The translations under genes and the position numbers were made by a program. Shown piece after piece: positions 6,745 to 9,651 of a stretch of DNA of 9,651 nt. A model generated the notes under the pieces. The model was not told the origin of the DNA. It searched no databases and worked only from the letters and a program-made list of their open reading frames with translations. Origin of the DNA: Caldifarciminota bacterium (lineage in GTDB: Bacteria; Hydrothermota; Tepidihabitantia; Tepidihabitantales; Tepidihabitantaceae); the NCBI GenBank assembly GCA_016935775.1, contig JAFGQF010000204.1, positions 1 to 9,651 of the forward strand. The letters run 5' to 3'. Positions within the stretch are counted from its first letter, which is position 1; each line of letters opens with the position of its first letter.

Positions 6745-6775
6745 AAGGCCCGGCCTGCAATGCAGTCCGGGCCTT
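6745..6775. terminator. Strong hairpin after hcp
   Basis: AAGGCCCGG (6745-6753) pairs with CCGGGCCTT (6767-6775), and inside it CTGCA (6755-6759) pairs with TGCAG (6761-6765), with one C/T mismatch between the two stems. The hairpin starts 15 bases after the hcp stop. No long T-run follows, so it is not a textbook intrinsic terminator. It lies between two convergent operons, and its symmetry would let it act on both. Confidence 0.65.
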
Positions 6776-6790
6776 GCCGTCTGTCCTGCG

Positions 6791-6810
6791 ACCGGCGGCG
6801 GCCGGCCGGT
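6791..6810 (-). terminator. Weaker hairpin after the minus-strand cluster
   Basis: ACCGGC (6791-6796) pairs with GCCGGT (6805-6810) about 14 bases beyond the stop of the CxxC membrane protein gene. Together with the larger hairpin at 6745-6775 it may end transcription of the minus-strand cluster. No T-run is present, and GC-rich sequence forms such stems easily. Confidence 0.3.
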
Positions 6811-6823
6811 GTAGCGGGCTGAA

Positions 6824-6970
6824 CTACACGAATCCCATGCAGGAAAGACACAACTTGCTGGCGAACTGGTGAATTACACGGAAGTTGCCGGACGCTGCGC
6901 CGGTAACCAGCAGCAGCAACCCAACCAGCAGCAGGACCAGCCAGGCGATTCCGGGTCGCTCTTTCTCCAT
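6824..6970 (-). CDS. 48-residue membrane protein with C-terminal CxxC
   Basis: The frame starts at an ATG (6970-6968) overlapping the PPOX stop as TGATG and encodes 48 residues. After a charged start (MEKERPG) comes one strongly hydrophobic helix, about residues 8-26 (IAWLVLLLVGLLLLVTGAA). A short segment 'SGNFRVIHQFASKL' follows, and the end is C41-L-S-C44-MGF-V. A single helix followed by a terminal CLxC-(I/M)G motif matches my recollection of the small 'CD1871A family CXXC motif-containing' proteins of anaerobes, often found near 4Fe-4S and thioredoxin-like genes. The CxxC suggests a membrane-anchored thiol or metal role. Stop-start overlap argues for translational coupling, and the thioredoxin reductase subunit lies two genes upstream. 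It is easily missed because of its size. The function is unknown. Confidence 0.7.
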   Translation of the reverse strand: MEKERPGIAWLVLLLVGLLLLVTGAASGNFRVIHQFASKLCLSCMGFV

Positions 6971-7395
6971 CAGGAATCCGCGGGCGGCTCGCCCACCCTG
7001 ACCAGCAGCCTGCCGGCATCAGGCCCCTTGGCCGCGTCGTAGACCTCGGTCACCCTGAACACGACCACGCCCCTGAAGTCCTTGTCCGGGCTGCCGCGGT
7101 GCAGTTCGCCGTTGGCCAGGTCATAGGCCGGGCCCGAAGTCTCGTAGCTCGCGGTTCCCCTCAGCTTGAACGCCTCGTTCCCCTTTCCGCAAGCGGAGAT
7201 GCATACCCTGCCGTTTGCCTGGACATTGGCCCTGGTCGCCTTCATGAACAGGTCGCCGATCACCATCGTGTCATCGTTGAACCACCAGTACTGGAGCATC
7301 GGCACGACGTTGGGCATTCCGGACCCATCCACGGTTGCGAGGTACATCAGCGGCCGTTGCTCGAACAGCTTTCTCACCTGCTCAGGAATCTGCAT
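6970..7395 (-). CDS. PPOX-like FMN-binding split-barrel protein
   Basis: The 141-residue product opens with 'IPEQVRKLFEQRPLMYLATVDGSGMPNVVPM', the characteristic start of pyridoxamine-5'-phosphate-oxidase-like split barrels, which bind FMN or F420/haem cofactors. Strand-like segments follow: 'TMVIGDLFMKATRANVQANGRVCISA', 'KLRGTASYETSGPAYDLANGELHR' and 'GVVVFRVTEVYDA'. The size suits a single-domain dimer-forming member. The substrate cannot be read from sequence, and true PdxH activity is unlikely for this short form. An AAGGGAG ribosome-binding site lies 5 bases before the ATG at 7395; a GTG two codons upstream (7401) would sit too close to it. It follows the thioredoxin reductase subunit gene after 57 bases holding a hairpin, and its stop overlaps the start of the CxxC micro-protein. 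Confidence 0.82.
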   Translation of the reverse strand: MQIPEQVRKLFEQRPLMYLATVDGSGMPNVVPMLQYWWFNDDTMVIGDLFMKATRANVQANGRVCISACGKGNEAFKLRGTASYETSGPAYDLANGELHRGSPDKDFRGVVVFRVTEVYDAAKGPDAGRLLVRVGEPPADS

Positions 7396-7423
7396 TCCCA
7401 CTCCCTTCTCGTCTGCCTCGGCT

Positions 7424-7440
7424 TTCTCCGAACCGGAGAA
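7424..7440. other. Intercistronic hairpin between the thioredoxin reductase and PPOX genes
   Basis: TTCTCCG (7424-7430) pairs perfectly with CGGAGAA (7434-7440) around a 3-base loop. It sits in the 57-base gap between two co-oriented genes, about 30 bases before the PPOX start. It could be an mRNA-processing or stability element, or a partial terminator setting different expression of the two halves of the cluster. Confidence 0.5.
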
Positions 7441-7452
7441 GAAACCGCGCTA

Positions 7453-7758
7453 TCAGTTCTCGCAGGGCTTTCCATTTTCGCTCTCCGGCTTCCTGAAGAA
7501 CAGCCAGCAGTGGCAATGACCGTCACGGGCAATCTCCTCGTCCAGGTCCGGGCACGGACACACCGTGTCGCGCGCCGGGTCAAGCGGCTGGGACTGCTTG
7601 CACGGGCAGTAGTACTTGCCGAACTCGGCGAAGTTCTTCGCCAGCAGGTTGGCTATCTTGCGGGCGCGCTTGGTATCGGGGTTCAGAACATGGCCCCGCC
7701 CCTCGCCCACCTTGCGCGCCCGCTCGATGTTCGCCCGGTCGGTATCGGTCAGTTCCAT
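7453..7758 (-). CDS. Ferredoxin:thioredoxin reductase, catalytic (beta) subunit
   Basis: This 101-residue protein passes electrons from reduced ferredoxin through a [4Fe-4S] cluster to an active-site disulfide that reduces thioredoxin-like partners. The diagnostic paired motifs are all present: 'YYCPCK' (C51, C53), 'VCPCPD' (C67, C69) and 'HCHCWLFF' (C82, C84). The spacing between the pairs is 13 and 12 residues, unlike the 16 and 8 of the plant enzyme. This suggests a non-photosynthetic bacterial or archaeal-type enzyme working without the variable subunit. An extra C99 lies near the C-terminus. The gene starts 21 bases after the barrel-protein stop. No thioredoxin gene is in view; the nearby CxxC membrane protein is a speculative partner. 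Identification is confident. Confidence 0.93.
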   Translation of the reverse strand: MELTDTDRANIERARKVGEGRGHVLNPDTKRARKIANLLAKNFAEFGKYYCPCKQSQPLDPARDTVCPCPDLDEEIARDGHCHCWLFFRKPESENGKPCEN

Positions 7759-7779
7759 TGCGCCCCCGTAATGGAACGT

Positions 7780-8619
7780 TCAGGGCAGGTCGACCCAGAA
7801 GTCGAGCCCGGCCTCCCACGGGTTGATGCTGCCGCCCTTCGAAAGCGCCTCCAGCGGCACGAGCACCTTGGGACGGACGTTCAGCTTGACCACCGGCAGC
7901 GGTTTCCAAACCGCGCCCAGAGAAAGCATATGCCGATTGGTCTCGGCGTTGCCTTCGGCCTCGGCCTGCATCGTTCCGACCCCGGACAGCCAGAGCTGGA
8001 ACTTCTTGGTGAAGTTGTAGTCCACCTTGGCGACGTACTCAAGCATGTTGCCCTGGGCCTTCTCGACCTCGCCCGCCTTCTTCTTGCCGTTCAGCCAGTA
8101 GCCGAGCCGCAGGTGACCGACGAACCCGGCCAGCGACTGGGTCTGGCCGATGAGCCCGAACCCGAAATTCAGGGTCCGGTCGCCCAGCGACGGGTTCGCG
8201 TCCTCGGCCGCGGTCGGGAACACCGCCGCCGCCGTGAAGGTCAGCTTCACCGGCGTCAGCTTGCCCTGCAGGATACCATAGCGCGCCTTGAACCAAGCGT
8301 CGCCCAGCCCCATCGAACTCAGCGTGTCCTTGGTCTTCAAGAACAGCGGCGCGTGCAGCCCGACCTCGAGGTTCTTCACCGGCGCGAACATCACCGCCGG
8401 GAAGACCTTGATGGTCGTGGTCTTCGAGGCGTCGCCCAGCTCGACCCACGACTCGGTGCTGTCCACCCACTTCTTGGCAGTCTGCAGGTAGCCGGTACCG
8501 ACGTACGCCTGGAACCCCAACGGCTTCAGCATCCCCGCCCCGCGCCATATCAGCGGCGTGGCGAACGCACTGCTAGCGGCCGCAACAAGCAGGACCGCGG
8601 CTGTCAGGCCTCTCTTCAT
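7780..8619 (-). CDS. Secreted, probably outer-membrane beta-barrel protein
   Basis: The 279-residue product starts at the ATG at 8619, behind a strong AGGAGGA ribosome-binding site, with a Sec signal peptide (MKRGLTAAVLLVAAASSAFA, likely cut before TPLIW). The rest alternates short amphipathic strands with turns, for example 'GFQAYVGTGYLQTAKK', 'GLGDAWFKARYGILQGKL', 'LNFGFGLIGQTQSLAGFVGHLRLGYWLNGKK' and 'EYVAKVDYNFTKKFQLWLSGVG', ending 'EAGLDFWVDLP'. 'GLGD..FKARYG' resembles barrel proteins of the MetA/phenol-degradation-like transporter group, but the match is loose. Its 5' end overlaps the ABC ATPase gene by 47 bases. Its position suggests an outer-membrane pore or sensor working with the ABC importer; that is inference. 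Confidence 0.7.
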   Translation of the reverse strand: MKRGLTAAVLLVAAASSAFATPLIWRGAGMLKPLGFQAYVGTGYLQTAKKWVDSTESWVELGDASKTTTIKVFPAVMFAPVKNLEVGLHAPLFLKTKDTLSSMGLGDAWFKARYGILQGKLTPVKLTFTAAAVFPTAAEDANPSLGDRTLNFGFGLIGQTQSLAGFVGHLRLGYWLNGKKKAGEVEKAQGNMLEYVAKVDYNFTKKFQLWLSGVGTMQAEAEGNAETNRHMLSLGAVWKPLPVVKLNVRPKVLVPLEALSKGGSINPWEAGLDFWVDLP

Positions 8620-9421
8620 CCGTTCCTCCTGTTTTCGGCTCCGTGTCACCGGAGCCGCTCTGCTGCATCACTGCCTCGAGCACGGCCCGGACCCTGAGCA
8701 GCGCCGCGGTGAACCCGGGCGCCACGCGGTCGCGCGGCCGCGCCAGCCCTACCGACAGGTCGTCGGCAATCCGCGACGGGCGGTCGGCGAGCACGATGAC
8801 CCGCTCGCCCAGGTAGACCGCCTCGTCGATGTTGTGGGTCACGAACAGCACCGTCTTGCCGGTGCGCTGCCAGACGGCCAGCAGCTCGTCCTGGAGCCGG
8901 TGCCGGGTCCGCTCGTCCAGCGCCCCGAACGGCTCGTCCATCAGCAGCAGGTCGGGGTCGGTCGCCAGCGACCGGGCGATGGCCACCCGCTGCTGCATCC
9001 CGCCCGACAGCTCGTAGGGCCGGCTTCTCTCGAACCGGGAAAGCCCGACCAGCTCGAGCAGCTCCCGCGCCCGCGCGTGTCGCTCGGGCTTGTTGACCCC
9101 GCGCACCTCAAGCCCGAAACCGACATTGTCGAGCACGCTGCGCCACGGGAAAAGGGAGTACTGCTGGAAGACCATCCCGGTCTCCCGCCGCGGCCCGGTC
9201 ACCGGGGCGTCGCCGACCTCCACACTGCCGGCCGTCGGCTCGAGCAACCCGGCGACGACCCTCAGCAGCGTCGTCTTGCCGCACCCGGTCGGGCCGACGA
9301 TGCAGCTGAAACTGCCCGGCTCGATATCCAGGCTGATGCCGGCCAGCGCCTCGACCCGGGTCCCGTCCCGGGCCTCGAACGTCCTGGCCAGTTCCCGCAC
9401 TCGGACGCCGCTCGCGCTCAT
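8573..9421 (-). CDS. ABC importer ATPase, TauB/SsuB/NrtD type
   Basis: The 282-residue ATPase powers import through the adjoining permease. All motifs are intact: Walker A GPTGCGKTT (43-51), the Q-loop 'GMVFQQYSLFPW' (Q86), the signature LSGGMQQ (138-144), Walker B LLLMDEP (158-164, catalytic E163) and H196 in 'VTHNIDEA'. The 'FPW' after the Q-loop and the 'NIDEA' after the H-loop are typical of the nitrate/sulfonate/taurine/thiamin-precursor import group, so the substrate could be any of these. The ATG at 9421 overlaps the permease stop as ATGA; an 18-codon longer reading is unlikely. The C-terminal tail (from about residue 250) is polar and unconserved-looking, and its last 47 bases overlap the barrel gene. 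No substrate-binding protein is in view. Confidence 0.92.
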   Translation of the reverse strand: MSASGVRVRELARTFEARDGTRVEALAGISLDIEPGSFSCIVGPTGCGKTTLLRVVAGLLEPTAGSVEVGDAPVTGPRRETGMVFQQYSLFPWRSVLDNVGFGLEVRGVNKPERHARARELLELVGLSRFERSRPYELSGGMQQRVAIARSLATDPDLLLMDEPFGALDERTRHRLQDELLAVWQRTGKTVLFVTHNIDEAVYLGERVIVLADRPSRIADDLSVGLARPRDRVAPGFTAALLRVRAVLEAVMQQSGSGDTEPKTGGTDEERPDSRGPACCGR

Positions 9422-9651
9422 CCCGCCCTCCGCTGCCAGCCGGTCAGCGGCCGGCCCGCCAGCCCGACCAGCCACGACAGCAGCGCGCCGACGATGCCGA
9501 TGAGGATCATCCCGGTTATCAGCACGTCCATCCGCGCGAGCTGGTAGGCGTAGATCATCAGGTAGCCGACCCCGGCGTCAGAGCCGGGCAGCATCTCGGC
9601 CGCGACTATCACCATCCACGAGACGCCCAGCCCGACCCGCAGCCCGGTGAA
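9418..9651 (-). CDS. ABC importer permease, C-terminal part (runs off right edge)
   Basis: The visible 77 residues begin 'FTGLRVGLGVSWMVIVAAEML', followed by 'GVGYLMIYAYQLARMDVLITGMILIGIVGALLSWLVGLAGRPL'. This is the conserved end of the inner-membrane permease of TauC/SsuC/NrtB-type importers: the cytoplasmic coupling segment and the last transmembrane helices ('VLITGMILIGIVGALLSWLV'). The stop overlaps the ATPase start as ATGA, as expected for subunits made in equal amounts. The N-terminal part, and probably a substrate-binding protein, lie beyond the window. Confidence 0.9.
   Translation of the reverse strand, partial: FTGLRVGLGVSWMVIVAAEMLPGSDAGVGYLMIYAYQLARMDVLITGMILIGIVGALLSWLVGLAGRPLTGWQRRAG

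Noticed and set aside
7099..8697. A 532-codon open frame on the plus strand antisense to the barrel, FTR and PPOX genes
   Set aside because: It is a by-product of GC-rich codon use. The composition is Arg/Leu/His/Pro-rich with no motif, and it runs opposite three genes with clear family motifs, ribosome-binding sites and coherent spacing.

Overview
The window is GC-rich (about two thirds G+C by eye) chromosomal bacterial DNA. It looks like core plus redox genes of an anaerobe or microaerophile. The signs are a class I (anaerobe-type) hybrid cluster protein, a ferredoxin:thioredoxin reductase catalytic subunit without any photosynthetic context, an Fe-S Rrf2 regulator and several Cys-rich proteins. 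A Sec signal peptide on a predicted beta-barrel suggests a diderm. The sequence alone does not fix the phylum; an uncultured high-GC candidate lineage is possible. No tRNA, rRNA, CRISPR array, transposase or phage gene was seen.

Layout. (1) Positions 1-53, minus: the first codons of a probable CGGC-domain protein running off the left edge. (2) 54-401: no gene, but a dense set of inverted repeats that could be a structured RNA. (3) 402-2519, minus: thiD2, recA and recX. recX overlaps the recA 3' end by 38 bases. recA has its own good promoter over the end of thiD2. The thiD2 promoter lies so close to its ATG that the mRNA may be leaderless. (4) 2589-3662, minus: a 60-residue Cys-rich metal-binding protein and a nucleotidyltransferase resembling the OAS/CD-NTase superfamily, without a recognisable effector. 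(5) 3743-6775, plus: a tight operon of an Rrf2 regulator, a ferredoxin-domain protein and Hcp, ending in a strong hairpin. (6) 6824-9651, minus: a convergent cluster read from the right edge: ABC permease (partial), ABC ATPase, signal-peptide beta-barrel-like protein, ferredoxin:thioredoxin reductase catalytic subunit, PPOX-like flavin-barrel protein, and a 48-residue membrane protein ending in a CxxC motif.

How the genes work together. The plus-strand operon reads as a self-contained nitrosative/redox stress unit: an Fe-S sensor-repressor, an electron carrier and an NO/hydroxylamine-reducing enzyme. The minus-strand cluster joins a TauBC/SsuBC-like importer to thiol-disulfide functions. The tight junctions (ATGA, TGATG and 47-base overlaps) argue for co-expression, but a shared pathway is inference. 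The recA-recX pair is standard recombination and its control.

The most interesting items are the overlooked CxxC micro-membrane protein coupled to the PPOX gene beside the thioredoxin reductase, the orphan CD-NTase-like enzyme divergent from the stress operon, the stand-alone ThiD2 with a probable leaderless transcript, and the structured gene-free interval on the left.
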